The translations under genes and the position numbers were made by a program. The notes beneath the pieces are model-generated. The model searched no databases. It was not told where the DNA came from and saw only the letters and a program-made list of their open reading frames with translations. This document shows positions 1 to 7,069 of a DNA stretch of 56,147 nt, piece after piece. Every line of letters starts with the position of its first letter. Positions within the stretch are counted from its first letter, which is position 1. Origin of the DNA: Thermodesulfovibrionia bacterium (GTDB lineage: Bacteria > Nitrospirota > Thermodesulfovibrionia > UBA6902); the NCBI GenBank assembly GCA_020057065.1, contig JAGVGM010000236.1:1-56147 (forward strand), read 5' to 3'.

Positions 1-222
1 ACCAAATGGGAGAACTTTGCCAAGGTAATAGACAAGGCAAAACTATCCTGTCACACAGCCGGTCATTTTGTTGCCGATCATTTTCCTGACGTCAGGAAAA
101 CGATCCCGATGCCCAAGGGGGCGGAAAAAGAGATTGACGATGTCATGCTTACACGTTATGCCTGCTATTCCGAAGAAAAGCAGATTGTGAAGAAGGCGGC
201 GAAGCCTAAGAAGCTGAAATAA
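1..222 (+). pseudogene. DinD/BRO-type protein fragment, 3' part
   Basis: The frame is open from the window edge to a TAA at 220-222 and gives 73 residues. The stretch NFAKVIDKAKLSCHTAGH, then DHFPDVRKTIP and EIDDVMLTRYACY, is the characteristic middle of DNA-damage-inducible protein D (BRO-like family, SOS-associated in Escherichia coli). In that family more than 100 residues normally follow RYACY. Here the sequence changes at once to a lysine-rich tail (SEEKQIVKKAAKPKKLK) and stops. It is therefore read as a fusion or truncation remnant rather than a working DinD. The 5' part lies outside the window. The family call is from recalled motifs. Confidence 0.55.
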
Positions 223-223
223 A

Positions 224-316
224 ATTATTGCCCTCGAAAAACAGATAGACGAAATGGTCTATGCCCTCTACAACTTCACGCCGGAGGAGATTGCGATTGT
301 GGAGGGGAAAATTTAG
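224..316 (+). pseudogene. Restriction-modification enzyme C-terminal scrap (Eco57I/type IIG-like)
   Basis: Read in frame 2, this stretch gives 30 residues ending ALYNFTPEEIAIVEGKI. The pattern 'K-Q-I-D-x-M-V-Y-x-L-Y-x-x-T-x-E-E-I' is the usual last 30 residues of type IIG or Eco57I-like adenine methyltransferase/nucleases. No start codon or body precedes it, and it follows the DinD fragment after a one-base frame change. The lysine-rich tail of the preceding fragment may belong to the same lost enzyme. It is a gene relic and marks the region as a decayed defence island. Confidence 0.45.
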
Positions 317-330
317 GGCCAACAAGAACC

Positions 331-359
331 TTGACTAAATTAGCTTAGCATGCTAAATT
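331..359 (+). promoter_or_regulatory. Promoter with palindromic operator upstream of the AAA+ ATPase gene
   Basis: TTGACT at 331-336 and TAAATT at 354-359 are separated by 17 bp, a good sigma-70 layout. A perfect 12-bp palindrome, TTAGCATGCTAA (345-356), overlaps the -10 box and would suit a repressor site. The next start codon is at 405, preceded by GGAGGG at 393-398. No dedicated regulator gene is adjacent, so the binding protein is unknown. Confidence 0.5.
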
Positions 360-404
360 AATACTGCCGACTAAATTTATCATATACCGTTTGGAGGGCT
401 AACT

Positions 405-1625
405 ATGCAAAACCAACCTTTTACAAATCCATTTAAGCCGGGCGCGGGTCATATGCCTCCTTATCTCGCAGGCCGCGAGAAAGAGACTAAGGAATTTTTT
501 CAGCTTCTGGAACAGACGACCATTCTTGACAATATGGTGCTTACAGGACTAAGAGGAGTCGGCAAGACCGTTCTTTTGGATAAATTTAAACCTTTGGCCA
601 TAGAAAGAAAGTGGTTATGGGTAGGTACGGATTTATCGGAATCGGCAAGCGTTACCGAAGAGACAATTGCACTACGGCTTATTACCGATCTTTCTGTTGT
701 AACCTCGAACATTACTATCAAGAGGGAAGAAAAAACGACTATGGGCTTTGCTTCTGAAAAGTCCTTTATCGACCATAAGCTTAATTACAACACCTTAATA
801 GATATTTTCAAATCAATTCCCGGCCTGGTATCGGATAAGCTTAAGGGGATTTTTGAGCTTGTCTGGAAAAGCCTTGCGCCTTATAAAATTCGAGGGATAA
901 TCTTTGCCTACGATGAGGCGCAAACAATGACCGACCATGCCGAAAAAGAGCAGTATCCCCTCTCTCTTCTGTTGGATGTTTTTCAATCAATCCAGAAAAA
1001 AAATATTCCGTTTATGTTGATATTAACGGGTTTGCCGACTCTTTTCCCTAAACTGGTGGAGGCGCGGACTTTTTCCGAAAGGATGTTCAGGGTTGTATTT
1101 CTCGACAAGTTAAGCGACCCCGAAAGCAGAGACGCCATAATTAAGCCAATTGAAGATGCAAAGTGTCCGATAAAATTTAACGAGGAGTCTATCAAGCTTG
1201 TTGTTAAGGAATCGGGCGGATACCCGTATTTTATTCGGTTTATCTGCAGAGAGGTGTATGATGTTTTTTTGCAGAAGGTTTCCGGAGGAAAACAGCCGGC
1301 GGTTCCTATGGAAGAAATAATCATGAAGCTTGATAAAGACTTTTTCTCCGGCAGATGGGCAAAGGCCACTGATAGACAGAGAGAATTGCTTGCAGTAATT
1401 GCAAGCTTAAGTAATTGTCAGGAGGAGTTTACGGTACAGGAGGTTGTCGCAGAATCAAAAAGGCACCTGTCAAACCCTTTCAGCGGCAGTCATGCTAACC
1501 AGATGTTGTCATCATTAACGAACGCGGGGCTTATTTATAAAAACAGACACGGTAAATATTCATTCGCCGTACCTCTTATGGACAGATTTATTCTAAGGCA
1601 AAGTATCGATGGCTTTATGAAGTAA
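405..1625 (+). CDS. AAA+ family ATPase (ORC/Cdc6-like P-loop ATPase)
   Basis: A 406-residue stand-alone ATPase. Residues 48-55 are a Walker A loop (GLRGVGKT), and IIFAYDEA at 165-172 is the Walker B strand with the catalytic acidic pair. LILTGLP at 205-211 fits sensor 1, and RTFSERMF near 221-228 holds a possible arginine finger. The C-terminal third looks like a winged helix (predicted helices ending in a short beta hairpin around residues 345-395), the layout of ORC1/Cdc6-type and STAND-like ATPases found in mobile regions. GGAGGG 7 nt upstream supports the ATG at 405. Its last codons abut a pglX remnant on the other strand, so its insertion probably truncated that gene. No partner is encoded beside it and its biological role is unknown. 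Confidence 0.8.
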   Translation: MQNQPFTNPFKPGAGHMPPYLAGREKETKEFFQLLEQTTILDNMVLTGLRGVGKTVLLDKFKPLAIERKWLWVGTDLSESASVTEETIALRLITDLSVVTSNITIKREEKTTMGFASEKSFIDHKLNYNTLIDIFKSIPGLVSDKLKGIFELVWKSLAPYKIRGIIFAYDEAQTMTDHAEKEQYPLSLLLDVFQSIQKKNIPFMLILTGLPTLFPKLVEARTFSERMFRVVFLDKLSDPESRDAIIKPIEDAKCPIKFNEESIKLVVKESGGYPYFIRFICREVYDVFLQKVSGGKQPAVPMEEIIMKLDKDFFSGRWAKATDRQRELLAVIASLSNCQEEFTVQEVVAESKRHLSNPFSGSHANQMLSSLTNAGLIYKNRHGKYSFAVPLMDRFILRQSIDGFMK

Positions 1626-1775
1626 TGGAATAAGGGCAACATCACCCTTCTCCTCAACAGTCTGTATCTCGCTCGTGTTTTCTGAAAGGCCATAGAAATG
1701 CGCCCGGTCCGTAACCGCCTGAATGAACTCCCGACGGGCTTTAGGGGCGTATGATTTGAGCTTGGCTTTATTCAT
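1593..1775 (-). pseudogene. pglX: BREX PglX methyltransferase, N-terminal remnant
   Basis: The reading frame begins MNKAKLKSYAPKARREFIQA, then VTDRAHFYGLSE and a VEEKGDVAL motif. This is the opening of BREX-1 adenine-specific methyltransferase PglX as I know the family (normally about 1,200 residues). Homology runs out near 1627, exactly where the AAA+ ATPase gene from the other strand ends. Only about 50 of the expected residues remain, so it is a truncated pseudogene. With the brxA and brxB shards at 2830-3209 on the same strand it marks a decayed BREX operon. The identification rests on the N-terminal motif alone. Confidence 0.6.
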
Positions 1776-1777
1776 TG

Positions 1778-2290
1778 CTATGCAGAGGGAGACCAAACAG
1801 TAATGTTCGGCACCGCTGCAAAATCAGCGTCTTCTGTAGCGATATGGTGGATAGATTTTCTAAGCATAACAGCAAGATGTGCAGCGTCCGCAGTTATGAG
1901 CCCATTATCTTTTGCCTGATGGGCCGCTTGCTTCATGTCACTGCCCTTCAGGTCAATGACAGCCATGCCTGCTTTCTGCAGATTGTCAATGTAATCCATG
2001 TATTCAATCAGAGGAGTTAAAACCTTCGCTCTGTGCTTCGGGGTTTCGAGAAACTTCTTAACATTCTGGACAGTGACCCTTTCAAGAAAATTAGAGGCAG
2101 ACTGCATCATAATCTTATAGGACACTTCTTCCAGCACCAGTGCGGACGTATATGCTTTGATATTTGATGTTTCTATCCGGCTGAGAAATTCAACTGATAC
2201 AGGGTTTGAATCGAAGGCATGATGGAGAAAGATATTCGCGTCTATGAACACAGCATTGTTGCCCTCAAAATCCCTAAGATTTTTCCGCAT
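1778..2290 (-). CDS. vapC: PIN-domain ribonuclease toxin (VapC family)
   Basis: A 170-residue PIN-domain protein. VFIDANIF (residues 14-21) carries the first metal-binding aspartate, D17, with the N19 typical of the family. EEVSYKIMM near 54-62 supplies the conserved acidic residue, and the C-terminal LITADAAHL and TEDADF segments supply the remaining acidic cluster. Such proteins cleave RNA, often tRNA, and are held inactive by a co-translated antitoxin. The ATG at 2290 lies 17 bp inside the upstream antitoxin gene, so the two are translationally coupled. It resembles the second PIN toxin at 49298-49807 in the segments VFIDANIF and RIETSxI, although the antitoxins differ. It appears intact. 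Confidence 0.85.
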   Translation of the reverse strand: MRKNLRDFEGNNAVFIDANIFLHHAFDSNPVSVEFLSRIETSNIKAYTSALVLEEVSYKIMMQSASNFLERVTVQNVKKFLETPKHRAKVLTPLIEYMDYIDNLQKAGMAVIDLKGSDMKQAAHQAKDNGLITADAAHLAVMLRKSIHHIATEDADFAAVPNITVWSPSA

Positions 2291-2495
2291 AGATATCTTC
2301 CAATTCTTTCAATGATAGTTTTCCCTTGATTGACCCTCTGATCTTCTCAGTAAATGTTTTCCTGATCGGTACAACGACGATGCCTTTCGGCGTCATTTGC
2401 ACATCAACCTTATCGCCAGTGTGAAGATTCGCCTTTTCACGGATATCTTTCGGGATTACAATCTGCCCTTTTGCCAGGACTTTTGCCATTGACAT
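2274..2495 (-). CDS. vapB: AbrB/MazE-type antitoxin (VapB)
   Basis: A 73-residue protein with a swapped-hairpin AbrB DNA-binding fold. AKGQIVIPKDIREKANLHTG is the hallmark block, followed by a linker and a C-terminal helix likely to cover the PIN toxin. An upstream in-frame ATG exists at 2513, but GGAGGT sits 6 nt before the ATG at 2495, so the shorter form is preferred. The gene overlaps vapC by 17 bp. A consensus promoter and two direct repeats lie upstream, consistent with autoregulation by the VapBC complex. Confidence 0.85.
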   Translation of the reverse strand: MSMAKVLAKGQIVIPKDIREKANLHTGDKVDVQMTPKGIVVVPIRKTFTEKIRGSIKGKLSLKELEDIYAEKS

Positions 2496-2516
2496 ATAAC
2501 TACCTCCATCCAATAT

Positions 2517-2579
2517 GTTTAACTGATTTACAAGTTTAACTCTGATTTAAGTATTACCACATCAGCGGCTGATTGTCAA
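2517..2579 (-). promoter_or_regulatory. vapBC promoter with two direct-repeat operator candidates
   Basis: On the minus strand TTGACA (2579-2574) and TAATAC (2556-2551) are spaced 17 bp, close to consensus. Between the -10 box and the vapB start lie two direct repeats on the plus strand: GTTTAACTGATTTA (2517-2530) and GTTTAACTCTGATTTA (2534-2549). Paired sites just downstream of the promoter fit repression by an AbrB-type antitoxin complex. Binding is inferred. Confidence 0.6.
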
Positions 2580-2835
2580 TAATTGGAAGAGGCAAATCCT
2601 GAGTGCCACGAATTGGAACCACTAACTTGTTTTCATGAACTAATGCAATGCCCTCCTCCAGAGCAAGCTTTACCATAGCATCGGTAAAGCCTTTTTTACT
2701 GAACAGGCAGAAATATTCTTTTCTTGCCTTGCCGCCCCACTGGACCTTCCTGCTTTTTTGTTTGAGCTCTTCATAAATATTGGTGCCAACCTGCTTCTCT
2801 GACCATTTGACCTCACAAAAGAGAAAGGAACCAGC
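2554..2835 (-). pseudogene. DUF234-type C-terminal domain of an archaeal-type ATPase, remnant
   Basis: Reading the minus strand from 2835 gives 93 codons beginning AGSFLFCEVKWSEKQVG and continuing with KARKEYFCLFSKKGFTDAM. This 'E-x-K-W-S' core, followed by a basic helix and FSK-G-F, is typical of the nuclease-like DUF234 domain at the C-terminus of PF01637-type AAA ATPases. The ATPase portion is missing; the frame joins directly to a brxB shard. Its stop codon overlaps the vapBC -10 box. No start codon is visible, so it is a relic. Confidence 0.5.
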
Positions 2836-3077
2836 CTGAAAGCCCTGTAATAGTTATTATCCCCCAATCTTCCAAACAGGCTTAATTCCTGTCCATTATA
2901 TTCACCGGGATAAAATACAACCAAGGGGATATTCTGCATCAGTGTATGAAGATTATTCAGAAGCGTATGTGATCTAAGCAATGTCCAGGCATTTCCTACT
3001 CCGAACATGAGGATTATGTCATGAGATTCAGGCTGAGCTTCTTTGATAAAAGCCTTGGCAATCTTTTCTTCATGACG
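2830..3077 (-). pseudogene. brxB: BREX BrxB (DUF1788) fragment
   Basis: The frame reads RHEEKIAKAFIKEAQPE, then FGVGNAWTLLRSHTLLNNL, then IPLVVFYPGEYNGQELSLFG and DNNYYRAF. The RSHxLLNNL and PLV(V/M)FYPGxYxGQxLxLFG motifs are diagnostic of the DUF1788 protein BrxB of type 1 BREX. About 80 of roughly 190 residues remain. The 3' side switches into a DUF234 domain and the 5' side has been fused by deletion to a brxA shard. It cannot make a functional BrxB. Confidence 0.65.
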
Positions 3078-3085
3078 GGTACTGC

Positions 3086-3209
3086 AAGTGCTTTACGTAA
3101 TGCCTGTATTGCAACTTCCTTTGTCCCCTTGACAATTATTTTCCATAATTCAGGAGACATCAATTCGAGCCGATTTCTTAAAAGAGTTACCTGACGCTTT
3201 GCCGTCCTT
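3086..3209 (-). pseudogene. brxA: BREX BrxA (DUF1819) fragment
   Basis: The frame reads RTAKRQVTLLRNRLELMSPE, then LWKIIVKGTKEVAIQAL. The run 'L-x-x-R-L-E-x-M-x-P-E-L-W-x-x-I-x-x-G-(S/T)-x-E-V-A-x-Q-A' matches DUF1819 (BrxA) as I recall it, a DNA-binding BREX component. It lies immediately upstream of the brxB fragment on the same strand, which is the normal brxA-brxB order. Only about 40 residues survive. Confidence 0.45.
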
Positions 3210-3276
3210 TGCCAAAGGGGGGGAAGAGATCATAAAATGCTTCATTCCCGGATTTCCTATTGTCGTACCATTGTAA

Positions 3277-3282
3277 TATAAT
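3277..3282 (+). promoter_or_regulatory. -10 box directly upstream of mutL (possible leaderless start)
   Basis: A perfect TATAAT (3277-3282) ends 5 nt before the mutL ATG at 3288. No Shine-Dalgarno lies in the gap. Transcription starting 6-7 nt after the box would begin at the ATG itself. The -35 region (TTCCTA at 17-bp spacing) is weak. Confidence 0.45.
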
Positions 3283-3287
3283 CTGTC

Positions 3288-5012
3288 ATGTCAAAAATAT
3301 CCGTCCTCACTGACAATCTTATCAACAAAATCGCTGCCGGTGAAGTGATCGAACGCCCTGCCTCTATAGTAAGAGAACTTATCGACAATTCAATAGACGC
3401 GGGGGCAGCTCAGATAGATATTGAGATTTTGTACGGCGGCAAGAAACTCATAAAGGTGTCTGACAATGGTACAGGCATGGACAGGGATGACGCCCTGCTG
3501 TGCTTTGAAAGACATGCAACAAGCAAGATAAAGTCGGAAGAAGATCTGTTTGATATATCAACACTTGGATTCAGGGGCGAGGCGCTGTCTGCTATCGCCT
3601 CTGTATCAAAGATTACCCTTGTCACATCTGCTGAAAAATCTGATTCAGGTGTAAAAATTGAAATTGGTGTAAACAATAAAAAGGAGATCGCTGAAGCGCC
3701 CCCTCTGCCCGGAACAGTTGTAGAGATACGGGATATCTTTTACAATACCCCGGCAAGAAGGAAGTTTTTAAAGAGTAATCCTACAGAGCTTTCTCATATC
3801 ATTGAAACTGTAATGCAAAAGGCATTTGCGTATCCGTCAATATCATTTTCTCTCACACACAACAATAGTGAATTGTTAAATACCCCTGCCGCATCAGGGG
3901 TAAAAGAAAGGTTTGCCCAGCTTTATGGCGAGGAATTAGCCGGCGAATTTAGCGAAGTGAAAAAAGAAGGAAGAGGATTAACGGTTTACGGGTTTGTCTC
4001 CGGGGCCAATTTCACAAGGGCTGGGAAAAGCCATCAATATATATTTGTAAACAAACGCCCCGTGAAAAATCCTACGGTCAACCATGCTGTCTATAAAGCC
4101 TGCAGGGACCTTATTCCCAAAGACAGGCATCCGGCTTATTTTATATTTCTCGATATTGATCACAATAAAGTTGATGTTAATGTCCATCCTGCAAAGCGGG
4201 AAGTCAAATTTGAGACCCCTGACGAAATTCACAGGGTAGTTGGGGCAGCGGTTTATGAAGCCTTGAATCCAGGTGTTTGCATAGATATTTCTGCTCCGGC
4301 GCGGACTGAGACAGGTTTCAGAAGCGCTTCACATTATCAATGCAGGCCTTTGGAAAATCCGATAGTAAGCGAGCAGTCTTCAGAGATATTTTCTGCTTCA
4401 CAGGCAGATTTTTTCACTTCCGGCATTACGCAGGACATCCGGGCTTTCTTCCATATAGGAGAATCTTTTTTTGCAACAGGTACAAATGACGGACTGCTTA
4501 TTATTGACCAGCATGCTGCGCACGAGAGGATCCTTTATGAAAAATTTCTCAAGAGAACTTCCGTTGAATCAGAAGCCCTTTTTCTTCCCTTAAGGATCGA
4601 CCTGCCTGTCGGTGAACATCAGATACTAATCAGGAATAGAGAGGTGCTTGAGGGATTCGGTCTTGATATTGATGATTTTGCCGGCAACAATGTGATCGTG
4701 AGGTCGCTGCCCAAAGAACTTGATAAAGCAGACTTGAAAGGGCTTCTCATAGACATTGCAGCAGGTATTATAGAAGAAGAGACAAGCGGGATAAAAGGTG
4801 ATATAACCGGAGAATCGCTTTTGAAAAATATTGCGGCAAGGCTTGCCTGTCATAAATCAGTACGGGGAAGCGAGAAGCTTACCAATGACGAGTTAATAAA
4901 GATGATGTCCGACCTTGATAAAACAGGCGAGCCTGACAAATGTCCGCACGGACGGCCTACAAGGATCCTGCTTTCGCTTGATGATCTGAAGAAGATGTTT
5001 AAAAGGAAATGA
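3288..5012 (+). CDS. mutL: DNA mismatch repair protein MutL, endonuclease type
   Basis: A 574-residue MutL, which couples MutS mismatch recognition to strand incision. The N-terminal GHKL ATPase shows VRELIDNSIDAG (catalytic E30, Mg-ligand N34), DNGTGMD (59-65) and STLGFRGEAL (91-100). The C-terminal dimerisation domain carries the full metal-dependent nuclease set: DQHAAHERILYE (407-418), ACHKSVR (520-526) and CPHGRP (552-557). It should therefore nick DNA itself, as in bacteria lacking MutH. The interdomain linker is short. The stop overlaps miaA by 4 bp (ATGA), indicating an operon mutL-miaA-hfq. Confidence 0.97.
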   Translation: MSKISVLTDNLINKIAAGEVIERPASIVRELIDNSIDAGAAQIDIEILYGGKKLIKVSDNGTGMDRDDALLCFERHATSKIKSEEDLFDISTLGFRGEALSAIASVSKITLVTSAEKSDSGVKIEIGVNNKKEIAEAPPLPGTVVEIRDIFYNTPARRKFLKSNPTELSHIIETVMQKAFAYPSISFSLTHNNSELLNTPAASGVKERFAQLYGEELAGEFSEVKKEGRGLTVYGFVSGANFTRAGKSHQYIFVNKRPVKNPTVNHAVYKACRDLIPKDRHPAYFIFLDIDHNKVDVNVHPAKREVKFETPDEIHRVVGAAVYEALNPGVCIDISAPARTETGFRSASHYQCRPLENPIVSEQSSEIFSASQADFFTSGITQDIRAFFHIGESFFATGTNDGLLIIDQHAAHERILYEKFLKRTSVESEALFLPLRIDLPVGEHQILIRNREVLEGFGLDIDDFAGNNVIVRSLPKELDKADLKGLLIDIAAGIIEEETSGIKGDITGESLLKNIAARLACHKSVRGSEKLTNDELIKMMSDLDKTGEPDKCPHGRPTRILLSLDDLKKMFKRK

Positions 5013-5947
5013 ATAAGCCCGTCATCATCCTTCTCGGGCCCACCGCTGTCGGCAAGACAGGCGTTTCCATTCTCCTTGCAAAGGCGCTGAAGACAGAGAT
5101 CATCAGCGCTGATTCGATGCAGATCTACCGGCACATGGACATAGGCACTGCAAAACCTTCTCCCGTTGAACTCGAAGAAATCCCTCACCATTTAATCAGC
5201 ATTTTATCTCCTGACCAGTCTTTCAGCGCCGGGATGTTTAAGGAGGAATCAACGAAAATTATAAATGGTTTACATGTGAGGAATAAGATTCCTGTAATTG
5301 TCGGCGGCACGGGTCTTTATATAAGGTCACTCACGCAAGGTCTCTTTGAGGGTCCTTCAGCAGATTGGTCAATAAGGCAGAAGTTAGAGGAAGAGGAACA
5401 GATTTACGGCAAGGAGTATCTTTACAAACATCTTCAGGGTATTGATGCTGAAGCAGCCGTAAAAATTAATCCCAATGATTCAAGGAGAATAATACGGGCA
5501 ATCGAAGTGGCTATGCAGGGAAATAAAACTATTTCCGAATTTCATATTACATCAACAATACCCGAACCGTATGACTTTATTAAGATCGGACTTTCAAGAG
5601 ACAGGAAAGAGCTTTACAGTCTGATTGAAGAGAGAGTCGATAAAATGATTGGAGCAGGTCTCTTGCATGAGACTAAAAATCTTTTAGAAATGAAACCGGA
5701 CAGAACAGCCCTGCAGGCGCTTGGATATAAGGAACTGGGGAGATATTTGCAGGGAGATATCAAATTGGAAGAAGCTGTGAGACTTATAAAGAAGCACACA
5801 AAGATGTATGCAAAAAGACAGATGACATGGTTTAGAAAAGAACCGGATATAACCTGGATGGATGTAACAGGAATTACGGATTCTGATAAAATATTTACAA
5901 GAATGATAAATGATGTTGAAATTCTGAAAGAATTGATTTACTCTTAA
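5009..5947 (+). CDS. miaA: tRNA dimethylallyltransferase MiaA
   Basis: A 312-residue prenyltransferase that transfers a dimethylallyl group to A37 of tRNAs reading UNN codons. GPTAVGKT (10-17) is the P-loop-like phosphate site, DSMQIYRHMDIGTAKP (35-50) carries the catalytic aspartate and the tRNA-contacting loop, and GGTGLYIR near 99-106 is the conserved dimethylallyl-diphosphate region. The C-terminal part has the usual KRQMTWFR motif. Length is normal. The start overlaps the mutL stop by 4 bp and hfq follows 41 bp downstream, a mutL-miaA-hfq order seen in many bacteria. Confidence 0.97.
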   Translation: MNKPVIILLGPTAVGKTGVSILLAKALKTEIISADSMQIYRHMDIGTAKPSPVELEEIPHHLISILSPDQSFSAGMFKEESTKIINGLHVRNKIPVIVGGTGLYIRSLTQGLFEGPSADWSIRQKLEEEEQIYGKEYLYKHLQGIDAEAAVKINPNDSRRIIRAIEVAMQGNKTISEFHITSTIPEPYDFIKIGLSRDRKELYSLIEERVDKMIGAGLLHETKNLLEMKPDRTALQALGYKELGRYLQGDIKLEEAVRLIKKHTKMYAKRQMTWFRKEPDITWMDVTGITDSDKIFTRMINDVEILKELIYS

Positions 5948-5988
5948 TGAAAGACGATTGGGCAAAACCTTTATAAAGGAGATACCCT

Positions 5989-6216
5989 ATGAGCAATACA
6001 GAGCACAAGCTTCAAGACCTGTTCTTAAATTACTTAAGAAAAGAGAAAATACCGGTTACAATATTCCTCGTAAACGGTGCACGCTTGAAGGGCCTTGTAA
6101 AAGGTTTTGACAAGTTTGTGGTTTTACTGAAAAATGATGTGCAGCAGCTTGTTTACAAACATGCCATATCTACTATTTCTCCTGAGAAAGATATTCATCT
6201 TGATTTTGAATGCTGA
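5989..6216 (+). CDS. hfq: RNA chaperone Hfq
   Basis: A 75-residue Sm-like protein expected to form a hexameric ring that pairs small RNAs with mRNAs. The Sm1 motif spans residues 22-50 with F40-D41-K42-F43, and the Sm2 motif is YKHAIST (56-62), giving the proximal-face K57 and H58. Q9 and D10 near the N-terminus match the U-binding surface. It lacks the long acidic tail of Escherichia coli Hfq. AAGGAG 8 nt upstream supports the ATG. It is the third gene of the mutL-miaA-hfq unit. Confidence 0.97.
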   Translation: MSNTEHKLQDLFLNYLRKEKIPVTIFLVNGARLKGLVKGFDKFVVLLKNDVQQLVYKHAISTISPEKDIHLDFEC

Positions 6217-6234
6217 TAGTCGCTATTAAATTAT

Positions 6235-6639
6235 GTGATGGAAACCACACCGAGAAATCCCCTTCTTACTGTTGATGCGATCATTGAAGTAGAAGGAGGA
6301 ATAATACTGATCAAAAGAAAGAATCCTCCCCCCGGCTGGGCCATTCCCGGCGGTTTTGTTGATTATGGAGAATCCCTTGAGGATGCGGCAAGCCGTGAAG
6401 CAAAAGAAGAGACAGGGCTTGATATTAAATTGATCAGACAGTTTCATACATACTCAAACCCGGGAAGAGATCCAAGGCACCACACAGTATCAACGATTTT
6501 TATTGCTTCTGCTTCTGGAAAACCGATGGCCGGTGATGATGCAAAGGAAGTTGGGATTTTCACAAAAGACTTGCTTCCAAAAGATCTTGCCTTCGATCAC
6601 CGGCAGATCCTTGAGGATTATTTCAGCGGGAAGTATTAA
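6235..6639 (+). CDS. Nudix hydrolase
   Basis: A 134-residue Nudix protein that would hydrolyse a nucleoside diphosphate linked to another group. The Nudix box is perfect: G40, E46, R54-E55, E58-E59, G61-L62, within [19 protein letters not shown] and EETGL. The following HTVSTIFIA and [10 protein letters not shown] segments resemble ADP-ribose or sugar-nucleotide pyrophosphatases, but the substrate cannot be fixed from sequence. Translation could begin at the GTG 6235 or the adjacent ATG 6238; no clear ribosome-binding site is visible. It lies 18 bp after hfq and may be its operon mate. Confidence 0.9.
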   Translation: MMETTPRNPLLTVDAIIEVEGGIILIKRKNPPPGWAIPGGFVDYGESLEDAASREAKEETGLDIKLIRQFHTYSNPGRDPRHHTVSTIFIASASGKPMAGDDAKEVGIFTKDLLPKDLAFDHRQILEDYFSGKY

Positions 6640-6660
6640 ACAACTGAACAACTAAATGGA

Positions 6661-6698
6661 TGACCGTCATTCCGGCAATCCTTAAGCCGGAATCCAGT
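6661..6698. repeat. Dispersed palindromic repeat (GTCATTCCGGC...GCCGGAATCCAG type)
   Basis: The arms TTCCGGC (6670-6676) and GCCGGAA (6686-6692) form a hairpin with flanking GTCA and TCCAG. Related copies appear at about 19005-19055, 28025-28049, 35044-35072 and 36929-36959, all intergenic. This is a genome-wide repeat family rather than a gene-specific site. Confidence 0.6.
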
Positions 6699-6889
6699 TG
6701 CATATCTGTCTTTATTCATCATTAAAGATTACAACTATCTCTGCGTGTACTTCTGTGGAATTAAGCATATACGGCAACTGTCTTCTTTTTCATTTGCTCA
6801 TTCCTGGAACATCAAAAGTGAGGAAAAACCCCCTTTAAAATCCGGATTATTAACTTCTCTAAAACAAAGCATTTTTTACTATACAAAAA

Positions 6890-6921
6890 ACTGCGGAAAA
6901 AACAAATGTTTTTTCCGCAGT
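6890..6921. terminator. Long perfect hairpin, probable bidirectional terminator
   Basis: The arms at 6890-6903 and 6908-6921 (ACTGCGGAAAAAAC and its complement) pair perfectly over 14 bp around an AAAT loop. A/T-rich tracts lie inside the stem, so either strand offers a U-rich 3' side. It is the main structure in the 430-bp gap between the Nudix gene and the next gene at 7070; otherwise that gap holds only the dispersed repeat at 6661. Confidence 0.5.
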
Positions 6922-7069
6922 ATTTTACAACATCAACTTAACGCATGTTATTCAGTTAGAAGATTACAAAAAGCCAAGAAAAACCTTGTCAATATCACAT
7001 GATATCACGTATCATTCGGAACTATGCAGAAATTTTATAATAACTGGTTAGACGAAAAGATAAACGAAA

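Noticed and set aside
6745-7002. 85-residue plus-strand ORF in the gap after the Nudix gene
   Set aside because: It has no ribosome-binding site, odd composition and runs through a perfect hairpin at 6890-6921. Read as non-coding.
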